Source: Pseudeuparius sepicola
Lineage: Eukaryota; Arthropoda; Insecta; Coleoptera; Anthribidae
Length of the DNA: 64,000 nt
Direction: 5' to 3'
Assembly: GCA_963920635.1 (NCBI GenBank)
Contig: OY987307.1
Location: 13,469,735-13,533,734, forward strand
In this document: positions 1 through 12,439 of the stretch, piece after piece
How positions within the stretch are numbered: the first letter of the stretch is position 1
How the letters are laid out: every line of letters begins with the position of its first letter
The notes under the pieces: model-generated
Told to the model about the DNA's origin: nothing
The model's input: the letters and a program-made list of their open reading frames with translations, nothing else
Database searches by the model: none
Position numbers and translations under genes: made by a program

Positions 1-1676
1 TTAAGATCTTTAGCGTGCCAGTGCCAACGTTTTTATTGTCAACATCTGTTAGTTCATAAGTCCATGGTGAAATTTTCTTTTTGATGGTAAATGGGCCAAG
101 AAATTTGGGTGCTAATTTAGCATTAAAATATTTAGCAGCATCAGACAAAGCAAAATTACGTCGCCAAACAAGTTGACCTACCTCGAACGAATAAGGTCTT
201 TTTCGTAAATCATAATACTTTTTCTGACACTCGTGTGCTTTTATAATTCTTTGTCTGATTTCCGGAAAAATATTACGTAAAGCTTGCAATTTTGAAACAT
301 GATTTTTTAAATTAAAATTATTTGAATTTTGGACATTATTTAAATTATTTCTAAAATAATTATTAAAATTGTCTTTATCTGCAAAATCTTTACCCGAAAG
401 AATAATTTCTCTTCCAAAATTTAAAAAGTATGGAGTATACTATCACTAACGTTTGTTCGCATTGCACAAGAAATTTGACCAATATTTTCATCCCAAATTC
501 GGTAATTTTCGTGAACATATGAAGCTAACATTGTTTTCAACACTCTGTTGACACGTTCTGACGGATTAGCTTGCGGATGGTAAGCTGGATTATATGATAA
601 TTTTATATTGAAGTCAGAACAAAGAGTTTTAAATTCCTTTGACACAAACTGAGGTCCGTTATCTAACTGAAGTATTTCTGGTGCACCAAAGAATAAAATA
701 ACGTTATTTAGAAAAAAGTTTACAAATTTGCTTCGAATTAGCTGAACGCATAGGAAAAATAAGTGGAAACTTCGTAAAAACATCGACAATAACTAGTATA
801 TACTTAAAACCTTGGTTAGATCTAGGAAGTGGTCCAACAATGTCAATAGCAACTTTACGCCACGGTTGATTTATAACAGAATTATGTAATAATAAACCTG
901 CCGGACTTTTTTGTTCAGGCTTATGCTGAATACAAGTGCGACAGTTATTGACATGATGCGTGACATCTGATCTTAATTTTGGCCAATAAAACCTTTGATG
1001 AATTCTTTGAAAGGTTTTAAAAATGCCTGGATGGCCAGCAGTAGGATCGTCATGATGATCTTTTAAAACCTTCCATCTATTTTGCTTTGGCACTACTTGT
1101 TTTCATTCGTTATCTCTTTGTGCCAAATTAGAAGACTTAGAACTGACATGTTTATATAAAATATTATTAATAATAGACCAATTGGGAAATTTTTCAGGTT
1201 TTTCTGTCACTGATTTAAACATTTTATTATACCATTTGTCAGAAATTAAATTTTGATCGGCATTATTGTTAGAATTTTTTATTGATACTGAATCGACAAC
1301 TTCAACTGCACGCGAAAGCATATCAGGAACTACCATAAATTTTCCTTTACGATGTTTAACAGAAAATGAATATTGTTGTAACCGAACAGACCATCGGGCT
1401 AATCTGCCATTTACGTTCTTTAGATTTTGTAACCAGACTAAAGATGCATGGTATGTTATGTTCCATTATCCCCTTAGTTTTTCGATACAGTATAAAACTG
1501 CTAAACATTCTCGTTCGGTCGTAGAATATTTGCGCTCTTGAGTGGTTAATGAACGACTTACGTAACAAATCACCTTGTCTTGTCCGTCACTATCTGGTTG
1601 TGTCAAAACACCAGCTATACCGTACCCTGAAGCCGATTTATATCGGAGGCATTTATTGAAACCATTTTGTAAAGTT
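1..1676 (-). mobile_element. Ty3/gypsy-type retrotransposon pol remnant (RNase H, integrase, C-terminal tail)
   Basis: Read on the minus strand from high to low coordinates, this stretch gives an RNase H end (about 1,470-1,676, with TERECLAVLY), a linker (1,103-1,336), an integrase zinc-binding module with two His and the CRTC pair (704-1,093), and the integrase core with DIVGPL, LDNGPQF and the Glu-bearing NPSERVNRVLK (421-1,093). A basic C-terminal tail (FEVGQLVWRR) then continues to base 1. RNase H followed by integrase is the Ty3/gypsy order. Frame changes near 790 and 1,095 and a stop near 1,470 break it, so it is a dead copy. The window edge cuts the 3' end, no LTR is visible, and reverse transcriptase and gag are absent on the 5' side. 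Confidence 0.85.
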
Positions 1677-1952
1677 AATTTGGAATGTTCAGAAAAAGAA
1701 ATAAATCAAAGTAAGAAAGTTAAAAATTAAAAAGTTGGAATTTAAGTCAATATGCTAAGTTCTAAAATGAAGTCGCAAAAGGTTGTAAAAATAAATCCAG
1801 TTAATACAATAGTGAAGCAAGTATTTAAGTATCCAAATGATTTATAAAAAGTAAAATATGTGGCACCAGAAATATTCATATAAAACTTAAATGGTAACCT
1901 TGAGCCAAACTCTTTAAAATTTTGCACAGCTTAGTGAAAAAAAAAATTGATA

Positions 1953-2380
1953 CATTTAATTTTTAATTGGGTTTTTCGCCACCAAACTGATTGAAAGACA
2001 ACTTTTTCAAGTTGCCTCGAAAATTCATAAATTCTTAACACTAAATGAACGAAACTTTAAACGTGTAACTCAAAAAATAACTTCAACAAATTTGTTTTCT
2101 GAGCTTTCGGAGAATAAATCTTCCTCCTTTCTCAAAGATCATGTCACGTCAAAGTGAAGTGACAGATCATGTCACGTCAAAGTGAAGTGACAGATCTTTG
2201 AGAAAGGAGGAAGATTTATCCTCCGTAAGCTCAGAAAACAAATTTGTTGAAGTTATTTTTTGAGTTACACGTTTAAAGTTTCGTTCATTTAGTGTTAAGA
2301 ATTTATGAATTTTCGAGGCAACTTGAAAAAGTTGTCTTTCAATCAGTTTGGTGGCGAAAAACCCAATTAAAAATTAAATG
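1953..2380. repeat. Foldback MITE, near-perfect 188-bp arms
   Basis: Bases 1,953-2,140 are repeated almost perfectly as reverse complement at 2,193-2,380. The 52-base spacer is mostly two tandem copies of a 28-base unit (gatcatgtcacgtcaaag...). No ORF is present. This is a foldback-type non-autonomous element; its superfamily is not clear because no target duplication is obvious. Confidence 0.85.
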
Positions 2381-3896
2381 GATCTGTTTGCGCCACAAAT
2401 AAATTTTAGAAAATAAACTTGATACCTTTCAACAGTTTTTAGACTGAAAAAAATTTATGGTTTTCATAAAAAACACACTCCACAAATTACAATATTTTAA
2501 AATATAGAATTTGCCAATAAACCTATACAAAATATATACTAAAAATAGCAGTATAAATCGTAATTTTCCTCAAAATATACCAAAAATACTATTGTGTAAC
2601 AAATTTGAAGTGCAAAAAGTATAAAAATTAGTTGGGCGCCATTTTGAAACGATATTATTAGGTGGAAAGATGTTAAATAAGATATATGGTCTGTTCCAAA
2701 AAAATTTATAGTGCACCGCCTTGGGAACGGGTATAACGCGATGCACTTGGTTGCTGAGTGGAGACGGGGTGAATTCTTGTGAACTCTTGCACTTCAAAAA
2801 TGAGACACCTTTTCAGCACATACACATGAATTTGAATGCAGTAAATGCGGTACAATGCCAAAATGCATTAGACCTTTCTGTTACTCGCCAATTTATGTAG
2901 CAATTAAATAGTAACATGAACCTTAATATTTAAATTTAATAACAAAATCCCGGGTTTGTGCAACACCCATGGTAATCAAAATATACAAATATTAATCGTA
3001 CGCTTACACTGTGACTGCCAAAGAGAAGGTCTTGACCAGCAGCAAGAACGTGCGATCGGCAGAAGCCAAACAGCAACCAAACCGTTGACAGGAACCAAAG
3101 ACAGCAATTGGCAGGAGTCAAAGCAATTGGTCTGCACGGCAACAATCGGTAGATACCAGACACAATTGGCAGGTACCAGAAACTACTGGCAGGTACCAGA
3201 AACAGCCTATGGGGAAAGAAACACATGTTGCAATTCACCGGTATTCAGCTTCAAATATAATAATAAAAGACTGACAAGTTATAAAAAAAAAACATCATTG
3301 CAGTAAAAAAAAATAACTAGAAAGAATTCTTTTTATATAGCTTGAGATGTTGATCGGCTGGCAGTAATTTCTTTTGATTTGCTCGTCTATCTCCCGTACA
3401 ACGGATAAGTCAATGAAAAATCATACTACACTGACTTAACTAGAGAACTTTGGAAAAATCCGACAATGTCGATACGTAAAATAATAACGCAACACCAAAA
3501 CTTCTCTTCGAGGCAAATCTCACAATTTATGTGTCTTAAAAAAAGCAACAACCAAACAAAAAGAAGAAGAGGTACTGTTTTGACATCTGAATTTGATAAC
3601 CTATAAAACGAAAATTGATTGAAATATTTGAAGAATGTAAATATAAAATGCAATTACTTTTTGAGCTGAACACCAAATGATTATGCAACATATGCCACTT
3701 CCTATAGTAATACAATAAAAGGTAAGTAAATGTTTATGTTTATGCTGTAGACCTCATAGTACTTATAAATATATGGATTACAATAAAAATCTTAATTAAA
3801 TGTTTAATACGAAAACCAGAAATGAGATATACCTAGTTTGTAAAAGTGAATAATAATAGAGTAAGTATGTGCTGATTATTTTTTTCTTTATTACAG
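2381..3896. other. No gene seen; short degenerate repeats near 3.1 kb
   Basis: AT-rich with no convincing ORF. Bases 3,060-3,210 hold a few degenerate copies of a unit of about 20 bases built around aattggcaggtaccagaaac. The ORF through them encodes only low-complexity Gln/Asn/Thr sequence. Confidence 0.5.
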
Positions 3897-4182
3897 TTAC
3901 CAAGAAAGCAAAACACTGTAGTAGCGACCCACAAAAGTAAACAAACAAGGAAATTAGAATTACCTTATTTTCCCATGACTAGAAATGTTCAAGAAGCAAG
4001 GAAAAGCATGCTATGGCATGGTAAGAAGGTTATTATAATATTTTATTATTAATATTTTATTATCGACATGAGGCTAATATTATTTAAATATTTTAGGTCA
4101 AAACACTATTCGAGGAACCAGCGTAGAATGAAATATGAAGTGACTGAAAACTTATAATTTTAAATCAATAACTATGAATAAA
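3897..4182 (+). other. Possible terminal exons of an unknown gene
   Basis: A pyrimidine-rich acceptor (tttattacag) precedes an open stretch at 3,897-4,020 that ends at a gtaag donor. A second acceptor (tattttag) at 4,096 joins in frame to a short exon ending in TGA at 4,129-4,131, and an AATAAA follows at 4,177-4,182. The joined frame encodes about 52 residues with no recognised domain. An upstream donor at about 3,720 (aaaaggtaagt) exists, but the exon before it is closed in the matching frame, so the model is weak. Confidence 0.25.
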
Positions 4183-4232
4183 TCATAAGAATAACATTTA
4201 AATACCATTGCTTCTTGAATTTTATGTTTTAT

Positions 4233-4320
4233 TTGGAAAATAAGTGTTACAAATACCTAATTAAATGCTTGGAAAATAAGTGTTACAAATACCTAATTAA
4301 ATGCTTGGAAAATTGTTACA
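4233..4320. repeat. Tandem repeat, 36-bp unit, 2.4 copies
   Basis: The unit beginning ttggaaaataagtgttac starts at 4,233, 4,269 and, partially, 4,305. The copies are identical, which indicates recent duplication. Confidence 0.85.
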
Positions 4321-5100
4321 TGTTTTTCCGAGGAATTTTATGAAACTGGAGGTACAAGTAATTTTACCTATACAAGTTAGGTATATTGTTGCCAATGTAA
4401 GACATAATAAAATTACCGAGAAATTTTTTACTATGTATCTTCGAATTGATCTAGGTATCTTACTGATTGATAAATTAAATTGGAATTGATAATCTAAACT
4501 GTCTGTGGTTTAATTCTTGTTTTTCTTACTTTTTCTTCAAAATCTTATAGCGTTCGCAATTTTGAATTTTATGAACATTTCTAAACTCGAACTTGGACTA
4601 CAAAAAACGTTGAAAAATAAAGAAACAAATTTTGTTATGAATATAATTTTAACAAAGATAAAGCTACAATACGCCATTCTACAAACTATCTCGTGAAATT
4701 ATTTTTTCAGTTATAGTGGTCGTTGATCAAATTTCCGTTTACTTAAACCTCGTCTGTTTTAATTACGCTGTAAGAGAATTCGTGAGTAAATTTCATGGGA
4801 AATACATTTCCTGGGTGGATTTCCTTTCGTGATTTTCACAGCTGCCCCGCATAGGTGCGTGCCGTTTGCCAGATTGCGTTTGAATCATTAGGGAATAAAA
4901 ATGTCCACGTTCGTTAAGAAGCGGAAACAAATTACAGTTCGTTTCCTTCTAAAAAAGGTAATGGGGCGGGAGTAAGTAGGTATAAATGTTTGTTATTGAA
5001 ATGTATCATACTGTAATGGAATTTCCAATAATGATTATGCAGATATATTATTATGTCACTAGCTGTCAGTTGCTTGTAATTGTGTGCATTGTTACAGTAT
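4321..5100. other. No gene seen
   Basis: AT-rich sequence with short ORFs lacking recognisable domains. Nothing specific could be supported. Confidence 0.5.
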
Positions 5101-5235
5101 ACGTACTTTGTACTCAATTTTCTGTGTACTTAAGTACTTAGTAAGTTATAATGGCGCTTGAATTTAGTGAAACGGAAAGAATACAGGTTAACTACTAAGT
5201 ACTTAAGTACACAGAAAATTAAGTAAAAAAGTACG
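5101..5235. repeat. Short inverted repeat (MITE-like)
   Basis: The arm at 5,101-5,142 (core tctgtgtacttaagtacttagt) is repeated as reverse complement at 5,193-5,235 around a spacer of about 50 bases. Confidence 0.7.
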
Positions 5236-5369
5236 TTTAGTGTATAGTAAAATTATTTTAAGAAGTCCTTACTGGGACTGTCAATTGGTAATTTCGCTAT
5301 CCTAAGTTGGCATCAATGCAGCAAAAAATGCAACCGGGCTATAAGAGCCAGGTCAGTACGAGCCCATTT

Positions 5370-5830
5370 GCAATGAATTACTACTAATAACACGAACAAG
5401 AACAACACAGATAACGGTAAAACTCACGAAACGTACAAAACCCGCGAATATTTTCACTGCCCAAAGTTTGAACCCTTTTGAACGATCCGGAAAACCTTTA
5501 CTGTCACTTTCACAACACCGAAATAAAATTTGCCTGAGTACGCACCATAGACGCTGTCGCAAGTAGGTGATTATACCAAAGTACCAAAATGAAGGTGTTT
5601 TCATGACGTTTGAAATTATTATTAAAATGAGTTGTAGTCATAGTTATTTTTATTTGTAGCCGTATAATCGTGATTGCAATAGGGTTTTTATTTTATTATG
5701 TTCTTTTTTTCGTATCACTTGGGTATACCAATGTTATACCTATGATTAACAGAAAATTCCTAGGGATTTTGTGGAGAATGTCATCTGACAAAATCGGGAC
5801 TTCTTACAGTAATCGGGGTATAACAATGTA
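5370..5830 (+). repeat. Dispersed repeat family R1, copy 1
   Basis: About 460 bases recur in the same orientation at about 28,880-29,385, from acgaacaagaac at the left to cttacagtaatcggggtat at the right. The second copy has small insertions, including about 60 bases before the ccaatgttat block. No domain is visible; the ORFs in it are not conserved between copies. Confidence 0.8.
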
Positions 5831-6189
5831 CACAGTTACACAGCTAGTGACAGTTTCGCATTGTTCTGATTTTGGCATGGCTAACTTGATGTTAATAATT
5901 ATTTTGATAAACATTGTCAATAGCATAATAGAAAACTTTTTTTTTGTATTTTTTTCTTATATGACCCCATTAAAATTGTATTGTATCGTATTCAGAAAGT
6001 TCCAATGTATCAATTTTCACCAAAAAAAGTATATGTTGCCATTTAAAAAATTAAATCGGTTACCATGGCAACCACATTTTTTGTGCTACGAAAGATTTCT
6101 TGATATCACTAAACGGGAAATAATTTCCCCTAACACTTTTATTAAAATATGTTTTTGATATGAGGAATATTTTAAGAAATATAAGCAAT

Positions 6190-7190
6190 ATTCCACAATT
6201 TCTATTCACACTGTATGTATACCGTATACCTCAGTATACTAAATCAAATTTTCATCAATGCAAATGTCATTATTACTTTTATTGATAATTTAGAAAATGC
6301 TAAAACATTTTCTCATTTGCATACGATTCACCCGGACATTCTAAGTATTGACGATTTAAAAGAAATACTAAGGGAGGTAACACACTATTCTTTTGACGAA
6401 ATTGTTGACTTAAGTCTGTACGACTGGTTACGCGGTTATAAAAACAAGCTGTTTTATCTCAAATAATCAAATAATGTTCTCCTTAAGTTCCCTTGGTCCA
6501 CCCGACTAAATTCTAATATTATCACTTGTATCCTATCCCGTCATCGGAAAATTCCATAATTTTACCCCTAAAACCCTACTTGGCTATGAACAACACCAAC
6601 TATGGATAGCCCTTGCGAAGGAGTCAACGGAACTTACATTTGCCTTCAAGAACGCCTGATTTCCAACCCCAAAGAAGATTGCGTTACTGCTCTGATTACT
6701 GGAGAAGAACCAAGCTGCTATATGGTTAAAATACAAATTCGTAACCAAATAGTATAGAAAGTTAATGACGAGTTCATAATTGTGATCCCAAAGGACAAAA
6801 TAAAAATAAAATCAACCTGCAAGAATACTGAGTACAACGTATTACAAACTCCACACCTTATCTGGTTACCAACGACAACGAACTGTAAAACTGAAATCAA
6901 TGGATGGAATTATATATAGGTACCAACGAAAAATCCAACAATCCAACAATCCTTGATACTGCCCGCCGTTAAAACCAGTATGACAAGGGAAAGCCAAAGT
7001 TTTGGAAAATTACATATAAATAAATATACCTCTCAACGAACAGCATACTCTCCGAAAACACATTGACTCAATCAGCCCAGTTGTCATGGAACAATTTCAA
7101 GAAATAAACAATAATTGGATTGTATGGTCAATAATTATAACAACCATAATAATTATACGACAGTGACAAAAGTGCACTCAGTGAAAAATT
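6190..7190 (+). pseudogene. Errantivirus/gypsy-like env remnant
   Basis: An open stretch at 6,215-6,466 contains IDNLENAKTFSHLHTIHPDI, resembling the conserved ectodomain helix of insect errantivirus (baculovirus F-like) envelope proteins. A later piece at about 6,600-6,910 gives a Cys-spaced segment (YICLQERL, CVTALITG, SCYMVK) like the Cys-rich region of those proteins. Frame breaks and stops separate the pieces, so the gene is dead. Assignment rests on residue pattern only. The piece is in the opposite orientation to the gypsy pol at 1-1,676 and need not belong to it. Confidence 0.45.
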
Positions 7191-7579
7191 GCATAAATGG
7201 TCACGTAAATACATAACATATTATTTTATTTCGTTGAATTGTGAATCTGGGATGCTAGCTGTTATTTATTGAGTACCCTGAAGATGATAAACTAAATTGT
7301 CGAAACTCCTACTTCACGACACGACCAAAAATTGACTTTCAATGCGTCTAAATCTGAATTTTCATAAAACAATGCATCTAACATAATAGTTGACTTCCCT
7401 AGTACCTAGATACTTTAAAATTTTAAATTACTTTTAAAACTTATGTATGTTTGACGAAATAAAAACAAGTTTTAAAAGAAAAAATCTGGTATTGTTTGAA
7501 AAAAGTATTTAAATATTTTTATATTTTTAATTCCAAATACAAATATTAATTTTCTGTAAGTATTTAAATACCGAGTATT

Positions 7580-7995
7580 TAAATACCAAAAAGTAATATT
7601 GATTGGAAACTTCCACAGGCAGAATATGATGATACGAAATTCTCTTCTGGATGATCTGTATCAATGCCAATACTGTATGACCTATAGACCTGGAGCCGGG
7701 ACTGAAAATCGCACATGACGAGCACCACAACGAAACTTTATGGGGGCGATAGCCAGTGAAATGTGGAATAGAACTATAGAAGTATGGCGGCATGTGGGTG
7801 TCGCCTATACCGCTTTCTTTTAAACAAAAATGCAAAAAATGCTATTTTTTATAATAGGCACCAGACTGAATCTTTCTTTATATTGTTTATTTGTTAGCAG
7901 CAGTACGGCTGGCGTGTGCGCCATACCGATGCGGCGTCGCTAACAGTCCGCCATACTGATAGGAACGTGTCCACTTTTTCAACCACTTTTCAATG
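7580..7995 (+). repeat. Dispersed repeat family R2, copy 1
   Basis: This block, including gtacggctggcg and ccatactgataggaacgtgtcc, recurs as reverse complement at 30,515-30,805. Both copies end near ...gtatttaaataccaa. No coding content. Confidence 0.8.
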
Positions 7996-8689
7996 GACTA
8001 ATACACCACTTTTTTTTTATTTGCTCATCGGATAGTATTGGGTGAGATATACTTGCTGTATTTTTTTTAATTTTTTTTTCGCCCCCGTTTTGCCGCAATT
8101 AATTTTTAAAGTTCAATATACGTAACTACCTGTTGGATTTTATTTTTCCCTAAATTTACCGCCGTGGCACCAGGTTTGGCAACGCCGCACCTTAATGCCA
8201 AGCTGTCAGCCTGCGAGAACATAAACATAACCTATTTTGTGGCGTCACAAATCGGAACATCGGATCCCGCGGCCCGCGTGTTTTACAAGCTTTTATTTTT
8301 TATGATTTGAACTATTTTCACCATTCATTCTAATAATCCATGATGGAAATGAACTATTCTATTTTGCTGAGGAAAATGCTGGGAGCACTAGGTATTGGTA
8401 TTGATGATTCGGACGTTATGCTGGTTGGTTTACAAAACTTTTTTTTTATTGGAAACAAGTCGATTTTATCTATAAAACGACAGAATTCGTAAGTACCTAA
8501 CTGAACTTGCACAAATTAGATATCTAGACTTGCTGATATATTAAAGACAATAAAGAACCAACCAGGGGTAACATTTTAGCTGACGATTTTAGATTAGTGG
8601 CTCTGCCAAACGATTTTTTACTTGTTATCAAGTATATTCCAGCGACTGCTAGTTGTTTGAAGAAACTGATGATATTTTAGCCTCAATAC

Positions 8690-8960
8690 CTAGTGTCACA
8701 GAATAAATAGCTTCACAACAGAAGCGTCCATAAGGACATGTGTCAAAAGGATGCTCGCTTTGACGCGAAATATCTTCTAAAGGGATAAACATTGTGCATT
8801 TTGTTTGATTTTACATTAATCCACATTGCAAAGAGATTGTATTAGGACCAAATTTATGTACAAGTTATTGGTTATTTTCCTGTAAATTGAAATGGAGCTG
8901 GCTTATTTTTGACAGGTCTTTATGGACGCTTCTGTTGTGAAGCTATTTATTCTGTGCTAG
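8690..8960. repeat. MITE with about 42-bp terminal inverted repeats
   Basis: Bases 8,690-8,733 (ctagtgtcacagaataaata...) and 8,919-8,960 are reverse complements with few mismatches. The 185-base interior is AT-rich and non-coding. Confidence 0.75.
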
Positions 8961-11390
8961 TGTTAATCAACAGCATTGATTGGTTATAAACTAAACTGAG
9001 AAAAGTCAATCCTCTAGACGTCAAGCACATACCTGGTCCGAATATAAAAAATTTATTACTTTAATTTCATGAGCCCTTACTTACAGAATTAAGTTAGTAG
9101 TTAGACCCGCATCGGTTCAAAAATGTAACGCTAGAATATTGGAGAAGGTGCCAGTTCTTGGTGATGTTAGAAACATAACATGTAAAACGCAATAAAGCCA
9201 AGTTTTCAGTCGAAAAACTTTATTGTCATAGCTTGAACTATTTTAGACCCATTTAGGTAAATTATATTGTGATTGCCGAAGCATCCTCATAAAAAATGAC
9301 ATAATTCTTTAGGATTTTTTCACTATACATATTATATACCTATTTTTTCTGGAAAATAAATGTTCATAAGCATATTTTGTAATTGTGGTTAATGGAAGTT
9401 AAAAATAAAAAAATATAATGCAGCAGCCGACCAAAAATTAAGATTTCTTTAATTTGCAAGAAAAAAAAAACATTATTTTGCATTCTATGGCAAAACCCCA
9501 AATAAGTTATCTATTAAATTTAGTGAAAATATTCCAAAATCAAATAATAGTTTTCATGTCGCATGCACAGAGTGCAACAAACTGGATGTTTTTTTTGGGG
9601 GGTTTCTTCTATTCTGCGAAGAGATAGACAAAGAGTAGGTAGGTGTACTGTGCTCAATTTTTGAGGGCAGTGGAAAGCAGTTGAATCTCAAAATCTTGAT
9701 TCGTTTTGGAGATACAGGGCATTTTTCGTTTTTTAACATGTCAGACAGTCCCTCCTTGTAATATGTTTTGATTTTTGCCAAAAATCTTCTGTCATACTAC
9801 TCCAATGTATAATAATTATTGAGGTATGTCGGTATGTCGGTAGACCTTCATATTTTTTTATTGCACTTGTGTTGACTTTTTCCAATATAACAATCTACTG
9901 ATGTTGTCCATGATTCTTCGCTATTTCCAGGAAGTCAGCTTATATTCATCTAAAATAAGTTTCCCATTAATATGTGCAAAAATTTTACAAGCGTGCTTAA
10001 TTCTATTAGTTGACAAAGTTAATGTCACTAGTGCAGAAAAGTACAACTTTCCGCATCAAAATGGATGCGACAAAGTGTACTACTACGGACTTAATTAATT
10101 AAATACTTCATTAGATCATACAAGAAAAAAATACCCGCAAAAAGTCATTGACGGTCAAGCACTTGATGTCGAATGAAACTCTGCTGTCGAACTTGCACTA
10201 GATTATTTAAATTAGTTCTTAATCATGGTTCTCACATGTAGATATCAACGATCGTTTTTACAAACGCATGATTTCTTGTTTTGATAATCGATTTCAACAT
10301 TGGGGTGTGCGACACCCCCATGCCCCCTCCCCCATATCTTAACTATAGGTATATACACAATAAGTATTTCTTTACTGTACTAGCAACTAAACTAGAAGCA
10401 CAAAAAGCTGTACCTACGTATGTGCCACGATGTATGATCCTCGTACATCGTGGTATGTGCATAATTTAGGACTAATCTGCTTATGTTGGGTAATTACAAC
10501 ATAATATACCTACTTCCACAACTATTCAGTTGAATTTCTTCATTTTTAACCACAGTGTCATTAACATTTTTCTTATTAATTTTGTGCTCGGGGGTAATTT
10601 TTGCCTTAACCGGGCATTATGCATTCATTGCTATGTTCTTTCCTCTGCGTGTCTCCAATAACATTGTTACCATAATATTTATTCTCTAGTCTACCTAAAA
10701 CCAGAATTTAAGCTATATCATCATCATTAAGCAATATTAAAACAATATACAAATCAAATAACAAACATACCTCTTCATTTCTCCATGTTTTGCTCCCCGT
10801 TTTTATTGATAAAATTGACACACCATATCAAAATCTATGCAAGGCAAGTTATCAGGACAAGCTTTAACAAATCTTGTCTTCATTATAAACCGAAAAAATA
10901 AAGTATTCACAGCAAGATTCTTTTAAAACTGAGAATAGAATTTATTTAGTTTTCACTAAGGTTATTAACCTTGGTTTCAGCGTTCCGCGGGCGAAAGTGA
11001 GGTTATATGCAAAGTGCGGCGTTGCCGAGGATTTTCTTTAAAGCATTGAGTAATATGTCATCTGTCATATTTTATAGGGGGCATCTAATAAGTTCAGAAT
11101 GGGATCAGTAAAATCCAAATATTTCATTGAAATGCTACGAAATTTGATTATTTCTCATCAGGCGCATACAAACTGAATCTAATAATTTGCCTGGGAATGC
11201 TTGGTTATATAAAAAAAGACGAAATAAGTACTAAGAAAATAGCAGGTACTTATTGAAATTAGGGATCGTGACGTCACATTCCCTACTTTTGCGACCGTTT
11301 TTTTCAATTTTTGAGCAAACTAATGGGAAGAAAAATCTGTTGGTTGGGTTTCGTGATTATCTAGACATGTTTTACAAATTCCAAGGCAAA
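8961..11390. other. No gene seen
   Basis: AT-rich DNA without a supported gene. It holds a small hairpin at about 10,423-10,450 (cacgatgta / tacatcgtg arms). The ORFs of 60-75 codons show no domain. Confidence 0.5.
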
Positions 11391-11394
11391 AAAT

Positions 11395-11575
11395 TATTTT
11401 TCATTCCTAAGTATACTTGTCCATTACAAGCACCAAGCCTACTTTTTGTAGGTAACTAAAGGCAATGGCTTAATGATTATGAACATGCCATACCATTCTG
11501 GTGTCTCTAACCCTCCGCCATACTAACAGTAAGATGTCGACTTTTTCACTCACCCTTGTATCATAAGGACCAACT
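11395..11575 (+). repeat. Dispersed repeat family R3, copy 1
   Basis: This block (caagcaccaagcctactttt ... cactcacccttgtatcataa) recurs as reverse complement at 30,355-30,512, directly beside the second copy of family R2. The two families may therefore be ends of one larger element. Confidence 0.75.
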
Positions 11576-12281
11576 TCAAAAGTGAATTTTTTTTCTTTGT
11601 AACTTGTACAGTACCAATATATGTGTGCCATACCGCTCGGATGTCTCTTATACAGTGTGTCCCAATTTGATACTGGACACCTCAGAAATATACGAAGGGC
11701 AACGAAAACAAATGGTCTCTATTTTTTTATTGGTAGTACCAAGGGAGAGTATCTCACAGGTGGTGGGATGGGGGTAATTATTTCATGGCCTGCTATGATT
11801 TTTTAAAATAGCTAATTTTCAAGAAACCCTATTAGGGATTGTTTTACGACAAAATGTTATAAAGAAAATTTGTTCAGAATTGAAAAACTGAGTAGAATTG
11901 CAAAATTTCAAAAGTCTAGGCTTACTGTGATTTTTAGCTTTTTCGCCTTTTTCTCCCACATTTTTCTTAGAAATGTGTCCTTTCTGGAGCTTTCACGTTA
12001 AAATTTTATTTTTCACGATGATCAAATTTCCCTAATAATAAATAAATAAATAAGTAGGTAAGGGGGCACCTTGGAGGATCCCCTCCACTTTCCTCCTAGG
12101 CCCCGCCCCCAGCCAATCGTAGCTAACCTCTGACGTCATGGCGCCAAATTCAAACCGTGGGAGATACTGGTCCATCATCTCCAGCATCTCATCTCGCAGT
12201 CCAGCATCTTGGGGTCCAGCATCTCCAGCATCTCACCTCTTCTCGCGCTCTGACGTCACAAATTCTGAAAATAAAAAAAAA

Positions 12282-12354
12282 TGCGCCAGGGTTCGAACCT
12301 GCGACCAGCGGTTTACAAAATCGACGCTCTAACCAACTGAGCCATCGACGCATT
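12282..12354 (-). repeat. tRNA-like SINE head or tRNA-Thr(TGU) pseudogene
   Basis: On the minus strand the piece has a clear pol III A box (TGGCTCAGTTGGTTAGAGCG), a B box (GGTTCGAACCC) and a TGT-type anticodon-loop region (TTTTGTAAACC) as in tRNA-Thr. A run of nine T follows, a pol III terminator. The acceptor stem pairs only if four extra bases are allowed before the D arm, and the anticodon stem is weak. A derived tRNA or the head of a SINE is therefore more likely than a working tRNA gene. Confidence 0.6.
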
Positions 12355-12439
12355 TGAAAATAATACTTTAAAATGGTGTAAACTAGAATCTTGGTGACGT
12401 CACAGAATTAAGAATAAATACAAGGTGTCACCAAAGCAA

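Noticed and set aside
2956..3306. 116-codon ORF, Gln/Thr-rich
   Set aside because: Formed by short degenerate repeats; no start context, domain or opposite-strand asymmetry.
5670..6158. 162-codon plus-strand ORF, hydrophobic start
   Set aside because: Its first third is dispersed repeat R1, whose second copy at 29 kb does not keep the frame; the rest is AT-rich without a domain.
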